A stretch of 64,000 nucleotides of DNA from NCBI GenBank assembly GCA_041394285.1, contig JAWKIL010000020.1, positions 1 through 64,000 on the forward strand, in the 5' to 3' direction. The DNA is from CADEDH01 sp041394285. GTDB lineage: Bacteria; Actinomycetota; Acidimicrobiia; Acidimicrobiales; SZUA-35. Shown in pieces: positions 16,777 to 25,250 of this stretch (position 1 is its first letter; each line of letters starts with the position of its first letter). The notes below the pieces were generated by a model, which searched no databases, had not been told where the DNA came from, and saw only the letters and a list, made by a program, of their open reading frames with translations. Made by a program: the position numbers and the translations under genes.

Positions 16777-17574
16777 TCAGCTCCCGGTCAGGGCGACGAA
16801 CAGGTACCCGGCGGCGACCCCGGCGGCGACCACCAGGAGGGCGAGGGCCAGCAGGCTGAGCACGCGCCGTGCCGGGCGGTCTCGCTCGGCGTCCCGCTCC
16901 TGTCTGCCCTGTGTCGGCTCCTGCCCCGGATCGGGAGGGGCGACCGGCACCACCACCGGCGAGTTGTCTTCCGGGGAGAGCTCGATCGTTTCGGTGTCTT
17001 CCAGGAGCACGGTGTCTTCCAGGAGCACGGTGTCTTCCAGGAGCACGGTGTCTTCCGAGAGCACGGTGTCTTCGGCGGCGTCGGCGGGTGCTTCCACCCT
17101 GGCGATCAGCGAATCGTCGTCGGCCGTGGGCGGATTCGGGGCCGGGGCGGCCTCGTCGTCGAACGGGATGGACACCACCGGCAGCTCGCTGGTGGTCATC
17201 GCCGCCGTGCGGCCTCCGGCTTCGTCGCCGTCGAGGTCCTCCTCGGCGGGGGAGGCCGGATGGGCGGTTGTGGACTCCGGCCCGAGCCGGTGCGCACCGG
17301 AGGGCAGGGGCGGCTGGCCGGCCATGACCGCCGGGCTGTGGCCATTGGTGCCGGGGTGGCCGTCGCCGTTCAGGGCCGGCTCCGCTCCGTCGTGCTCGGT
17401 CAGGCTGCCGTTGCTGGATCCACGGTCGTGGTCGGCTTCGGCACTCTCATCGGCGGGGCTGTCATCGTCGGCGTACCGGCGCGGTGGCGTCGGGGGCTGG
17501 GGCGGATGGGTGGGCTCCGCCAAACGGCCGGCCCAAGCCGGCAGCATCTCCAGTTCAGCCATGGAAGACCCCAT
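16777..17574 (-). CDS. Low-complexity protein with C-terminal membrane anchor
   Basis: About 265 residues rich in Pro, Asp, Glu, Ser and Thr, with one C-terminal membrane helix (VLSLLALALLVVAAGVAAGYLFVAL) preceded by a basic patch (RDRPARR). The middle holds tandem copies of EDTVLL encoded by an 18-bp repeat. It could be tail-anchored with a large disordered cytoplasmic region. I place the start at ATG 17574, with AGGA four bases upstream; ATG 17562 and an ATG at 17619 are alternatives. It is divergent from the OmpA-like gene, which may hint at a cell-envelope role. No family is recognised. Confidence 0.55.
   Translation of the reverse strand: MGSSMAELEMLPAWAGRLAEPTHPPQPPTPPRRYADDDSPADESAEADHDRGSSNGSLTEHDGAEPALNGDGHPGTNGHSPAVMAGQPPLPSGAHRLGPESTTAHPASPAEEDLDGDEAGGRTAAMTTSELPVVSIPFDDEAAPAPNPPTADDDSLIARVEAPADAAEDTVLSEDTVLLEDTVLLEDTVLLEDTETIELSPEDNSPVVVPVAPPDPGQEPTQGRQERDAERDRPARRVLSLLALALLVVAAGVAAGYLFVALTGS
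16993..17073. repeat. 18-bp in-frame tandem repeat, four units plus partial
   Basis: Units of 18 bp (GGTGTCTTCCAGGAGCAC and one variant with GAGAGC) run from 16993 to 17064, followed by a nine-base partial unit. They encode alternating EDTVLL/EDTVLS on the minus strand. Near-identity of the copies implies recent slippage or expansion. Confidence 0.9.
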
Positions 17575-17619
17575 CGTATCCTGGCGCCACCACCCTAGGT
17601 GGTGAACGGATCGCCTCAT

Positions 17620-17714
17620 TCACACCGAAATCAGCCCATCGACTCCGACCGGCTCGTGCCGCTAGCGTGGCTCCTCTTCAACAAGAGAATACTTCATGAG
17701 GCGGGGCGCACATA
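17620..17714. promoter_or_regulatory. Divergent intergenic region with inverted repeat
   Basis: This lower-GC spacer separates the tail-anchored protein gene from the OmpA-like gene. It contains the inverted repeat CTCTT-CAAC-AAGAG (17674-17687) followed by the AT-rich GAATACTTCAT, which could be part of a promoter for the rightward gene. Confidence 0.35.
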
Positions 17715-19025
17715 GTGGTGCTTTCTGGTGACTCTTCGGTCGGGGTCGGCGAGGGCTTCGACCACGAAGAGAGCAGGCGCGGGATCACCCGGAATCCAAT
17801 AGCTCTCGGAATCGCGGCATTGCTCCTGTTCGCGTTGGGATTCGGGTCGTTCGTGGCCCTGTCGGGCGGGGGAGATGGCGGGAGCACCGAGAGCGCCATC
17901 CAACCGGCGGGCGCCGGCTCATCGACGACGGCCGCCGCATCGGCCACGGGGAGTGACGCCAGCGGCGACTCCTCCAGCACGTCGGCCGACGCCACCGGCA
18001 ACAGCGTGGTGCCGTCGGCCGTCACCACGCTCAGCGCGAGCCCGGCCCCCGACGGGGCCTATGTGCAGGCTCGGCTCAACCTCGACGCCGGCCCCAACCC
18101 CGGCCTGTTCACCCTGTCGGGCCGGGTGCCCGACGCCCAGACGGCCGAGCTGCTGCGCACGGCGGCCGAGGTGTCGTACGCCCCCTACGTGACGTCCGAC
18201 CTCGAGATCGATCCCACGGTGGAGTCGGCGCCGTGGCTGGCGCCCAGCGCCCGCCTGATCGGGTTGCTGCCCAGCGTCACCGACGGCACGATCCGGGTCT
18301 CCGACAAGGGGATCGAGGTCGACGCCCGGTCGCCCAACCCGGAGTACCTGGCCCTGTTCGAGGGGGCGCTCACCCAACTGGGCGGCGGCATGCCGGTGAC
18401 CATGGTCAACAAGACGATCACCGACCTCGTGCCACCGCAGTTCGAGGCCGACGTGATGGACGGCAAGGTCACGCTCAGTGGCGAGGTCCCGGCTGACGCC
18501 GTGAAGGCGCTGCTCGAAGGGGGAGCCGCCGCCGCCTACGGCCAGGACAATGTGGCCAGCACGCTCACGGTCAACGACAAGACGTACACCTCGTTCTGGA
18601 TGTACACCATGCCCGGCATCTTCCAGTTGTTCACCCCGTTCCCCCGCTACAACCTGCAGGTGGTGAACGGTCAGGCGTCGGGCACGCTCCAGGGCGGTGT
18701 CGGCTTCGCCATCAACTCCACCGACATCTCGCCCGAGGCGGCCAAGGTGCTCGATATCGGTGTGTCGATCATGGCCCGGGACCTGTCGGTGGCCATGACC
18801 GTGACCGGCCACACCGATGCCACCGGACCCGACGATCTGAACCAGACGTTGAGCGAGGATCGGGCCCGTTCGGTCGTGGCGTATCTGGTGTCGGCCGGCA
18901 TCGAGCCCGAGCGGCTCACGGCGGAGGGCAAGGGCGAGAGCGAGCCGATCGCGCCCAACAGCGATCCGGCCGGCCGGGCCGTCAACCGCCGGGTGGAGTT
19001 CAGCTTCGGCCCGGCCGGCGGCTGA
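17715..19025 (+). CDS. OmpA-family protein with BON-like region (OmpATb/ArfA-like)
   Basis: A 436-residue membrane-anchored envelope protein. A single N-terminal helix (ALGIAALLLFALGFGSFVAL, about residues 29-48) is followed by a Ser/Thr/Ala-rich linker. BON-like repeats come next (LFTLSGRVPDAQTAELL and KVTLSGEVPADAVKALL), then a C-terminal OmpA peptidoglycan-binding domain (VTGHTDATGPDDLNQTLSEDRARSV, then GKGESEPIAPNSDPAGRAVNRRVEF). The layout matches mycobacterial OmpATb/ArfA. It probably anchors to peptidoglycan outside the membrane. The GTG start precedes a charged cytoplasmic segment; an upstream in-frame start is not evident. A role in envelope stability or small-molecule passage is inferred from the family. 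Confidence 0.85.
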   Translation: MVLSGDSSVGVGEGFDHEESRRGITRNPIALGIAALLLFALGFGSFVALSGGGDGGSTESAIQPAGAGSSTTAAASATGSDASGDSSSTSADATGNSVVPSAVTTLSASPAPDGAYVQARLNLDAGPNPGLFTLSGRVPDAQTAELLRTAAEVSYAPYVTSDLEIDPTVESAPWLAPSARLIGLLPSVTDGTIRVSDKGIEVDARSPNPEYLALFEGALTQLGGGMPVTMVNKTITDLVPPQFEADVMDGKVTLSGEVPADAVKALLEGGAAAAYGQDNVASTLTVNDKTYTSFWMYTMPGIFQLFTPFPRYNLQVVNGQASGTLQGGVGFAINSTDISPEAAKVLDIGVSIMARDLSVAMTVTGHTDATGPDDLNQTLSEDRARSVVAYLVSAGIEPERLTAEGKGESEPIAPNSDPAGRAVNRRVEFSFGPAGG

Positions 19026-19099
19026 TCCCCCGCCCGCCCGACCCCGACGGGCGGCTCTGGTAGCGGCGGGGCGGCCGCCGGCTGTGCCAAGCTCCGCTC

Positions 19100-20122
19100 A
19101 TGGCCCACGGCACGCACGACCACCTACCCGACCCCCGCAACGCCGCCATCGTGATCGGCGTCAACGACGATCTCCTGCCCCGGGAGCAGGCCGTGGTCTC
19201 GGTGTTCGACTCCGGGTTCATCCTGGGCGACGGCGTGTGGGAGGGGATCCGGGTCCATCGGGGCCAGCCGGCCTTCCTCGACGCCCATCTGGCCCGGCTC
19301 TACGAGGGGGCCAAAGCCATCGACCTCGACATCGGGCGGCCGCCGGCCGAGCTGGCGGCCATGATCCGCCGGGTCCTCGACGCCAACGGGATGGGCCCGG
19401 CCCCCGCCGGGGAGGCCCCCGCCGCCACCCACCGTGAGGCCGCCGAGGCTGCCGAGGCCGACGACGCCGTGCACGTGCGCCTCATGGTGAGCCGGGGGAT
19501 CAAGTCCACCCCCTACCAGGATCCCCGCTTCACGATCTCGCCTCCCACCATCGTCGTCATCGCCGAGCACAAGGCGCCCCGCCCCGAGACGGCGAGCGAG
19601 GGGATCCGCCTGTTCACCGTGCACGTGAGGCGGGGCCACCCCGACGTGCAGGACCCCAAGCTGAACTCCCATTCCAAGCTCAACTGCATCACCGCCTGCA
19701 TCCAGGCGGCCAAGGCCGGGGCCGACGAGGCGCTGATGCTCGACCCCCACGGGTTCGTCGCCACCTGCAACTCCACCCACTTCTTCGTGGTCCGGGGTGG
19801 GGAGGTGTGGACCTCCACCGGGGACTACTGCCTGGCCGGCATCACCCGGGCCAACGTGCTCGCCCTGTGCCGGGAGTTCGGGATCACGGCCCGGGAGCGG
19901 AACATCAGCCTCACCGAGGTCTACGGGGCCGACGAGGCCTTCGTCACCGGCACCTTCGCCGGCCTGGCCCCGGTCACCGAGGTCGACGGCCGGGTGATCG
20001 GCGCCGGACGGCGGGGCCCGGTGACCGAGCGGCTCCAGGCGCTCTACCGCGGCCTGCTCGACCGCGACGTCGACCGGGCGGCCGGGGTCGACCGCTCCGC
20101 CACCCCCTGGTGGCTGCGGTGA
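19100..20122 (+). CDS. Class IV aminotransferase (branched-chain/D-amino acid aminotransferase-like)
   Basis: A 340-residue PLP enzyme of fold type IV. SVFDSGFILGDGVWEGIRVHRG is the family N-terminal signature, and LNSHSKLNCITACIQA contains the PLP lysine. EALMLDPHGFVATCNSTHFF and ITRANVLALCREFGI follow, as in BCAT and D-amino acid transaminases. The ATG at 19100 fits this alignment. Its stop overlaps the GTG of a P-loop protein by four bases. The two genes therefore form a coupled pair, and fusions of the same two domains are known from plants. A second class IV aminotransferase lies at 26371. The substrate cannot be decided between branched-chain, D-amino or aromatic amino acids. Confidence 0.88.
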   Translation: MAHGTHDHLPDPRNAAIVIGVNDDLLPREQAVVSVFDSGFILGDGVWEGIRVHRGQPAFLDAHLARLYEGAKAIDLDIGRPPAELAAMIRRVLDANGMGPAPAGEAPAATHREAAEAAEADDAVHVRLMVSRGIKSTPYQDPRFTISPPTIVVIAEHKAPRPETASEGIRLFTVHVRRGHPDVQDPKLNSHSKLNCITACIQAAKAGADEALMLDPHGFVATCNSTHFFVVRGGEVWTSTGDYCLAGITRANVLALCREFGITARERNISLTEVYGADEAFVTGTFAGLAPVTEVDGRVIGAGRRGPVTERLQALYRGLLDRDVDRAAGVDRSATPWWLR

Positions 20123-20886
20123 GTGGGGTGGCTGCGACGACGGGGACCGGCCCCGGGCCGGTGCCGGGCCCGGTGCGGGTGGCGATGTGGTCGGGGCCCC
20201 GCAACCTGTCCACCGCCCTCATGCGGGCCTGGGAGAACCGGCCCGACACCGCGGTGCTCGACGAACCCCTGTACGCCTGGTACCTGGCCCGTACCGGGCT
20301 CGACCACCCGGGCCGCCACGAGATCCTGGCCGCCTACCCGGCCGACGCCGAGGGAGCGGTGGCCCGGTGCCTGGCCCCGGCGCCGCCCGGCGTCCGGGCC
20401 GTCTACCAGAAGCACATGACCCACCACCTCCTCCCCGAGCTCGACCGGGGCTGGCTCGACGAGCTCCGCCACTTCATGCTGCTCCGGGACCCGGTGGCCG
20501 TGCTGGCCTCCTACACCCAGGTGCGGGAGGCGGTGACGCTGGCCGACATCGGCCTTCCCCAGCAGCTGGAGCTGGTGGACCGGGCCGAGCTGGTGATCGA
20601 CGCCGACGACTTCCTCGGCGACCCGCAGGCCTACCTCGAGATCCTGTGCCAGCGCCTGGACCTGCCCTTCAGCGAGCGGATGCTGTCGTGGCCGGCCGGT
20701 CGGCGGGACAGCGACGGCTGCTGGGCCCCCTACTGGTACGCCGCCGTCGAGTCGTCGACCGGCTTCAACCGCCCCCGGTCCCGGGCCGCCGGCGGTGTCG
20801 ACCGGCTGCCACCCCACCTCCGCCCCCTGGCCGAGGAGGCACTCGACATCTACGCCACGCTGGCCTCCCGCCGCCTCGTCCTGTGA
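20119..20886 (+). CDS. Sulfotransferase-like P-loop protein coupled to the aminotransferase
   Basis: A 255-residue protein with the 5'-phosphosulfate-loop-like start VAMWSGPRNLSTALMRAWENR, then VLDEPLYAWYLARTG, YQKHMTHHLLP and HFMLLRDPVAVLASY. Those are hallmarks of a sulfotransferase-like P-loop family often found beside class IV aminotransferases. The GTG start overlaps the aminotransferase stop by four bases. Homologous domains are fused in plant branched-chain-aminotransferase-like proteins, so the pair probably act together. The substrate is unknown, and true sulfotransferase activity is not demonstrated by sequence. It is soluble with no signal peptide. Confidence 0.8.
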   Translation: MSGVAATTGTGPGPVPGPVRVAMWSGPRNLSTALMRAWENRPDTAVLDEPLYAWYLARTGLDHPGRHEILAAYPADAEGAVARCLAPAPPGVRAVYQKHMTHHLLPELDRGWLDELRHFMLLRDPVAVLASYTQVREAVTLADIGLPQQLELVDRAELVIDADDFLGDPQAYLEILCQRLDLPFSERMLSWPAGRRDSDGCWAPYWYAAVESSTGFNRPRSRAAGGVDRLPPHLRPLAEEALDIYATLASRRLVL

Positions 20887-20908
20887 CCCCGCCGCCCCGG
20901 CTCCCGGG

Positions 20909-22051
20909 TCAGGGCAGCAGGCGGCCGCAGTCCCGGTCGAGGGCGGCGGTGAAGGTGCGTTCCACCATCGTGTCGAGCGCCCGCCGGGCGTCGGGATCGT
21001 CGGGGGCGAGGCGGGACAGGTTGTTGGCGAACTGGCCCATCCACCACAGCAGGTTCTCGTCGTAGCTGCGTAGCAGCCACTCCCGGTCGATCCGGCAGCC
21101 CCGCTCCTCGAGACCGTCGGCGTAGCGGCGGATCAGGCCGTCCTCCGAGACCCGGCGGTCCTCGACGGTGAGGGCGGTGGCCACGAACGAGGTGAGGTCC
21201 ATCGGTCCCGGGCCCCGCAGGGCGGTCTGCCAGTCGATCATGGTCACCGACGCCTCGCCGATCAGGAGGTTGTCGAGGCGGTAGTCGGCGTGCACCACGG
21301 TCAGCGGTTCGGTGGCGGCCCGGGCCGACCAGGGGCCCAGCCAGTCGGCCAGAGCCAGCAGCCAGCGGTCGGTGGGGGAGGGGACCACATGGCCGTAGCG
21401 CTCCAGGAAGCGGGGATGGGCGTCGGCCCAGAGGGGAGCCAGCCCGCCCACCCCGGTGGTGTCGAACCCCGGCATCCAGCCGAAGCGGCCGGCGGCCGGG
21501 GGGCCGTCGTCGCCGGCGTCCCACCAGGCGGCGTGGAACCCGGCCAGGGCGCCCACCGCCTCGCCGGCCTGGGCCGAGGTGGCCCCCCGTCCGGTGTCGA
21601 TGGGCAGCGCCGGCACGTCCTCCAGCACCACCACCCAGCGGCCGGCGGCCTCGTCGGCCCCGGTGTGCCAGCACCGAGGCACCTTGGCACCGGGCGAAGC
21701 CGGCGCCACCTCCCGGTAGAAGGCCACCTCCCGGGCCCAGGCCCGCAGGATCGAACCCACCTGGTGGCCGCCGGGGTCGGCCGTGGGCAGCTTCACGATC
21801 ACCGTCGGCGGCCCGTCGCCCCGGGCGTAGGTGATCGCCACCCGGGCCAGGTCGCCCAGGAAGCCGACCGTGGTCCCCAGCGGTCTGACAGCCACCGAGG
21901 CCACCTCGACGTCGAGGCCCGTCGCCCCCGCCCCGTCGCCCGGCACCGGCCCGGCCCGGAGCGCCGCTTCCATCCAGCTCGACGTCAGCTCGTCGAAGCG
22001 GCCCGGCACGCCCGGCCACCCTCCGGTTCCGGCTGCCTTCTGCTCGGTCAC
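20909..22051 (-). CDS. Aminoglycoside-phosphotransferase-fold kinase-like protein
   Basis: A 380-residue protein of the APH/choline-kinase-like superfamily. The ATP-side lysine lies in PTVIVKLPTADPGG. The catalytic loop and Mg-binding motifs are VVHADYRLDNLLIG and VTMIDWQTALRGPGPMDL, consistent with HxD....N and IDW. These families phosphorylate small hydroxylated metabolites or antibiotics; the ecdysteroid-kinase-like and acyl-CoA-dehydrogenase-associated branches are most similar in length. ATG start. It lies ten bases downstream of the EamA transporter gene on the same strand, so the two may be co-transcribed. The substrate is unknown and antibiotic resistance is not implied. Confidence 0.78.
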   Translation of the reverse strand: MTEQKAAGTGGWPGVPGRFDELTSSWMEAALRAGPVPGDGAGATGLDVEVASVAVRPLGTTVGFLGDLARVAITYARGDGPPTVIVKLPTADPGGHQVGSILRAWAREVAFYREVAPASPGAKVPRCWHTGADEAAGRWVVVLEDVPALPIDTGRGATSAQAGEAVGALAGFHAAWWDAGDDGPPAAGRFGWMPGFDTTGVGGLAPLWADAHPRFLERYGHVVPSPTDRWLLALADWLGPWSARAATEPLTVVHADYRLDNLLIGEASVTMIDWQTALRGPGPMDLTSFVATALTVEDRRVSEDGLIRRYADGLEERGCRIDREWLLRSYDENLLWWMGQFANNLSRLAPDDPDARRALDTMVERTFTAALDRDCGRLLP

Positions 22052-22060
22052 CGCCGGATC

Positions 22061-23023
22061 CTAGATGGCCGCCGGGGCGGGGCGGGAGCCGACGAGCTGG
22101 AGGGCCAGGCCGGCCACCACCAGGGGGGCGCCGGCCACCACGGCCAGCGGCGGCACCTCGGCCAGCAGCACCCAGGCCAGGAGACTCGACCCGAACGGCT
22201 CCAGCAGGAGGGCCAGCGACACCGTGATCGAGCCCAGCTGCTTCAACAGGGCGTTGAGCACGGTGTGGCCCGCCAGCTGGGGGCCGATCACGGTGGCCGC
22301 CACCGCCACCCAGGCCCGGCCGTCGAGGTGCACGAGCGACACGCCGCTCAGCAGGGCCATCGGGGCCAGCGCGGCGGCCGCCGCCCCGTAGGTCCAGCCG
22401 GCGTAGACGGCGGTGGGGAGGGTGGCCCGGAGCCGGTCGCCGATGACGAAGTAGACGGCGACGCAGGCCGCACCGGCCAGCGCCAGCAGGTCGCCGGCGA
22501 GGGCCGAGCCCCGACCGCCCCCGGGCGGTGGGGCGCCGCCGGCGGCGTCGCCCGCCAGGATCAGGGCCACGCCGAGGAACGACAGGCCGATGGCGGCCCA
22601 GGTCCGCCCCGACGGGCGGCGGCCGGCGGCCCACAACCACAGGGCGATCATGAGGGGCGAGGAGCACACCAGCGTCACCGAGGCCCCCACCGAGGTGAGG
22701 CGGAGCGATGCCAGCCAGGTGGCGAAATGCAGAGCGAGCGCCAGCCCGGCTGCCGCCAGCCACCACCATTGGCGGCCCCGGGGGCGCACCGGCGCCCGCC
22801 AGGCCGGCGCGCCGAGCACCGCTGCCCCGCCGGCCGTGCGCCAGAAGGCCAGGGCCAGGGGTTCGGTCCGGGCCCAGCGGGCCAGGATGGCGGCCGACGA
22901 CACGGCCGTGATGGCCACGGCCAACAGGCCCCAGGCCCTCGGCGACAGCCCGGACGGTGCCGCCTCGGCGTCGGATGCAGTGGAGGCTTCGATGCCGGCC
23001 AGGCTAGGTGGGCCGCGCCCCAC
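22061..23023 (-). CDS. EamA/DMT-family transporter
   Basis: About 320 residues with ten predicted membrane helices in two EamA repeats. The first begins AVSSAAILARWARTEPLALAFWRTAGG; the second includes LAGHTVLNALLKQLGSITVSLALLLEPF. Drug/metabolite transporters of this type export amino acids or other small solutes. I place the start at GTG 23023. The in-frame GTG at 23086 would force translation through a 50-bp palindromic repeat, giving an N-terminus unlike the family. The stop is nine bases before the kinase-like gene on the same strand. Neither start has a good ribosome site, so the exact N-terminus is uncertain. Confidence 0.8.
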   Translation of the reverse strand: MGRGPPSLAGIEASTASDAEAAPSGLSPRAWGLLAVAITAVSSAAILARWARTEPLALAFWRTAGGAAVLGAPAWRAPVRPRGRQWWWLAAAGLALALHFATWLASLRLTSVGASVTLVCSSPLMIALWLWAAGRRPSGRTWAAIGLSFLGVALILAGDAAGGAPPPGGGRGSALAGDLLALAGAACVAVYFVIGDRLRATLPTAVYAGWTYGAAAAALAPMALLSGVSLVHLDGRAWVAVAATVIGPQLAGHTVLNALLKQLGSITVSLALLLEPFGSSLLAWVLLAEVPPLAVVAGAPLVVAGLALQLVGSRPAPAAI

Positions 23024-23025
23024 CC

Positions 23026-23075
23026 CGTTCTGATGCCTACGGCCGTCACCGGTGACGTCCCCGGGCACCAGATCC
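23026..23075. repeat. 50-bp palindromic repeat, copy 1
   Basis: A 12-6-14-6-12 imperfect palindrome whose invariant core is CGTCACCGGTGACG (23044-23057). The outer arms are CGTTCTGATGCC and GGCACCAGATCC, pairing closely. On the minus strand it matches the 59.4-kb copies at about 40 of 50 bases by hand alignment, with identical spacing. It lies between divergent EamA and nucleotidyltransferase genes. Confidence 0.8.
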
Positions 23076-23122
23076 AGATCACCCACCGGCCGACGTTGGT
23101 GGCGAGCGCCGGACCCGACACC

Positions 23123-23959
23123 ATGTCACCCGTGGATCCAACGCTTGTCATCATGGCCGCCGGACTCGGCAGCCGCTTCGGGGGAGTGAAGCAGCTGGCC
23201 CGGGTGGGTCCCGACGGTGAGGCCATCATCGACTTCTCCATCGCCGATGCCGTGGCCGCCGGGTTCGGCCGGATCGTGGTGATCGTCCGCTCCGACATCG
23301 AGGCCGACGTCCGGGAGCACCTCGGCCCCCGCCACGCCGACCGGGGGGCCGAGTGGGTCTACGTCCGCCAGGACGACCTGGGCCCGCCCCGGGCCAAGCC
23401 GTGGGGCACGGCCCACGCCATCCTCAGCGCCGCCCGGGCCATCGACGGTCCCTTCGCCGTCATCAACGCCGACGACTACTACGGCCCCAGCTCCTACCAG
23501 CTGGCCGCCGACTGCCTGGCCCGGGTGGGCCCGGGGCAGGCGGCCAACGTGGCCTTCGAGATCGGCCAGACCGTGCCCCCGTCGGGCTCCGTGACCCGGG
23601 GTGTCACCCAGGTCGACGGCGGCTGGCTGGTGGCCATCGTCGAGACCGAGAGATGCGAGCGCCTGGCCGACGGGCGGTTCTCGGCCGGCGGGGCCATCGT
23701 GGCCGGCGACACCCCGGTGTCGATGAACCTGTGGTGCTTCCACCCGGCGATCCTCGACGATCTCACCGAGCGGTGGCTGGCGTTCCAGGAGCGGGCCGGC
23801 GGCGACCCCAAAGCCGAGTGCCAGCTCCCCACCGTGGTGGGCGAGCTGATGGCGGCCGACCGGCTCCGGGTGGAGGTGGTCCGCTCGGGCGAGCAGTGGA
23901 TCGGGATCACCAATCCCGAGGACCTGGAGCTGACGCGGGCCGCCCTCGCCGGCAGGTGA
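23123..23959 (+). CDS. Sugar-phosphate nucleotidyltransferase-like protein
   Basis: A 278-residue GT-A-like nucleotidyltransferase. VIMAAGLGSRFGGVKQLA is the nucleotide-binding signature G-x-G-x-R-F-G-G-x-K-Q. VINADDYYG gives the metal-binding aspartates and VNLWCFHP-type sequence follows near residue 205. The ATG at 23123 sits two codons before the conserved region; an upstream start would include the palindromic repeat. Such proteins usually activate a sugar or alcohol phosphate. The C-terminal beta-helix of longer pyrophosphorylases is absent. No pathway partner is adjacent, and the substrate is unknown. Confidence 0.8.
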   Translation: MSPVDPTLVIMAAGLGSRFGGVKQLARVGPDGEAIIDFSIADAVAAGFGRIVVIVRSDIEADVREHLGPRHADRGAEWVYVRQDDLGPPRAKPWGTAHAILSAARAIDGPFAVINADDYYGPSSYQLAADCLARVGPGQAANVAFEIGQTVPPSGSVTRGVTQVDGGWLVAIVETERCERLADGRFSAGGAIVAGDTPVSMNLWCFHPAILDDLTERWLAFQERAGGDPKAECQLPTVVGELMAADRLRVEVVRSGEQWIGITNPEDLELTRAALAGR

Positions 23960-23996
23960 TCAGCTGATCTGAAGGGGACACGTAGTTCTCAAGAAC
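23958..23996. promoter_or_regulatory. Two short palindromes upstream of the LAYTG protein gene
   Basis: GATCAGCTGATC (23958-23969) and GTTCT-CA-AGAAC (23985-23996) are perfect 12-bp palindromes in the lower-GC spacer between the nucleotidyltransferase and the surface-protein gene. The second resembles a repressor-type operator. No regulator is identified. Confidence 0.3.
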
Positions 23997-24080
23997 CATG
24001 CGACCCGTCCGACGGATGGCGTAGGAGCCGGGTGCCGCCCGGCCCCCGTCCCCACCCGCCTACACCGAGGACGAGACGCC

Positions 24081-25250
24081 ATGCACCGAGGATTCGCCGT
24101 CGCTGCCGCCGTGGCCCTGGCCGGGATCGCCCCCGGTCTGGCCGCCGGCCCGGCTCTGGCCGAACAGGATGGCCCCAGCGTCAGCCTGACCACGACCGTC
24201 TACGCCGGTCACGACGGTGGCGCCGGCTGCGGTGGGGCCCAGTCCTGGGCCGAGGCCCGCCAGGGCGACCCGGTCACCTACTGCTTCACCGTGACCAACA
24301 CGGGCAGCACCGGTCTGGCGTCGGTGGTGGTCAGCGACCCGCTGGCGGCCAACGCCCCGGTGCTCGTGTCGGCCGACTCCACCCCGCTCGCCCCGGGCGG
24401 CTCGGCCCACTTCTACCTCGAGGCGGTCCCCCCGGCCGACGAAGCCGACGGCGTCATCGACGAGACCTACCTGGCCACGGCCTCGGCCAGCGCGCTGCCG
24501 GTCGATGAGACCGGCGCCATACTCGACGGGGCGGTCCCCGTGATCGCCACGGCCGAAGCCGTCGTCTACCCGCCGGCCGAGCTCCCGCTGGCCGGCGTCA
24601 GCCTCGCCACCTCGGTCTACGCCGGCCACGACGGCGGCCACGGCTGCCCGGCGGCGGACGAGACCCTGGTCCACCAGGGCGACGCCATCACCTACTGCTA
24701 CACCGTCACCAACACCGGCACCACCCACCTGGCCGGGCTGTCGTTCGCCGACCTCGGGGTCGACGCCGCCCCCACCCTGCTCGGCGAGGGCGGCCTTCCC
24801 CTGGCCCCCGGTGCCTCGCTCCGCTTGTTCCTGGAGGCCGACGCCCCCGCCGACCTGCCGGCCGACGGCTACACGCCGGTGCCGGCGGTGACGGCCAGCG
24901 CCGTCGACGAGACCGGGGCCTCCCTCACCGGGGTGGCGGCGGCCACCGGATCCGACGGCGCCACCGTGCGGGCCCTGGCCGCCGCGCCGGCCGAGCCGGT
25001 GACCCCGGCCAAGCCGCTGGTCCAGAAGAAGCCGGCCGCCCTGCAGCCCAAGGCCACGGCGCCGGCCACCACCACCGCCCCCCGGCAGCTGGCCTACACC
25101 GGTTGGGAGACCTGGCTGGTGGCGTCGGCCGGGGTCGGCCTGGTCGCCGTCGGCTGGCTGCTGGTCAACGCAGCCCGGGAGCGCAACCGGCTGCAGCCGG
25201 CCCCGCTCCCCGTGCCCGTCAGAGTGTCGGAGCCAGAGCGTTCCGCCTGA
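24081..25250 (+). CDS. Secreted two-repeat surface protein with LAYTG sorting signal
   Basis: A 389-residue exported protein. A signal peptide ends near PALAEQ (residue 29). Two homologous repeats of about 135 residues each contain SVYAGHDGG-x-GC followed by DPVTYCFTVTNTG or DAITYCYTVTNTG, resembling DUF11-type beta-sandwiches with one cysteine pair each. A Pro/Ala/Lys-rich stalk leads to LAYTG, a hydrophobic helix (WLVASAGVGLVAVGWLLV) and a basic tail (RERNR). LAYTG fits the LAXTG signal used by class E sortases, so covalent cell-wall anchoring is inferred; no sortase gene is in the window. The 3' end overlaps the opposite-strand menE end by 32 bases. Confidence 0.82.
   Translation: MHRGFAVAAAVALAGIAPGLAAGPALAEQDGPSVSLTTTVYAGHDGGAGCGGAQSWAEARQGDPVTYCFTVTNTGSTGLASVVVSDPLAANAPVLVSADSTPLAPGGSAHFYLEAVPPADEADGVIDETYLATASASALPVDETGAILDGAVPVIATAEAVVYPPAELPLAGVSLATSVYAGHDGGHGCPAADETLVHQGDAITYCYTVTNTGTTHLAGLSFADLGVDAAPTLLGEGGLPLAPGASLRLFLEADAPADLPADGYTPVPAVTASAVDETGASLTGVAAATGSDGATVRALAAAPAEPVTPAKPLVQKKPAALQPKATAPATTTAPRQLAYTGWETWLVASAGVGLVAVGWLLVNAARERNRLQPAPLPVPVRVSEPERSA

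Noticed and set aside
16993..17073. Evenly repeated units considered as a CRISPR array
   Set aside because: The 18-bp units are contiguous without spacers and encode an in-frame peptide repeat.
21290..23122. Very long plus-strand frame running into the nucleotidyltransferase
   Set aside because: The first 600 residues are Gly/Arg/Pro-rich antisense of the kinase-like and EamA genes; only the part from 23123 is real.
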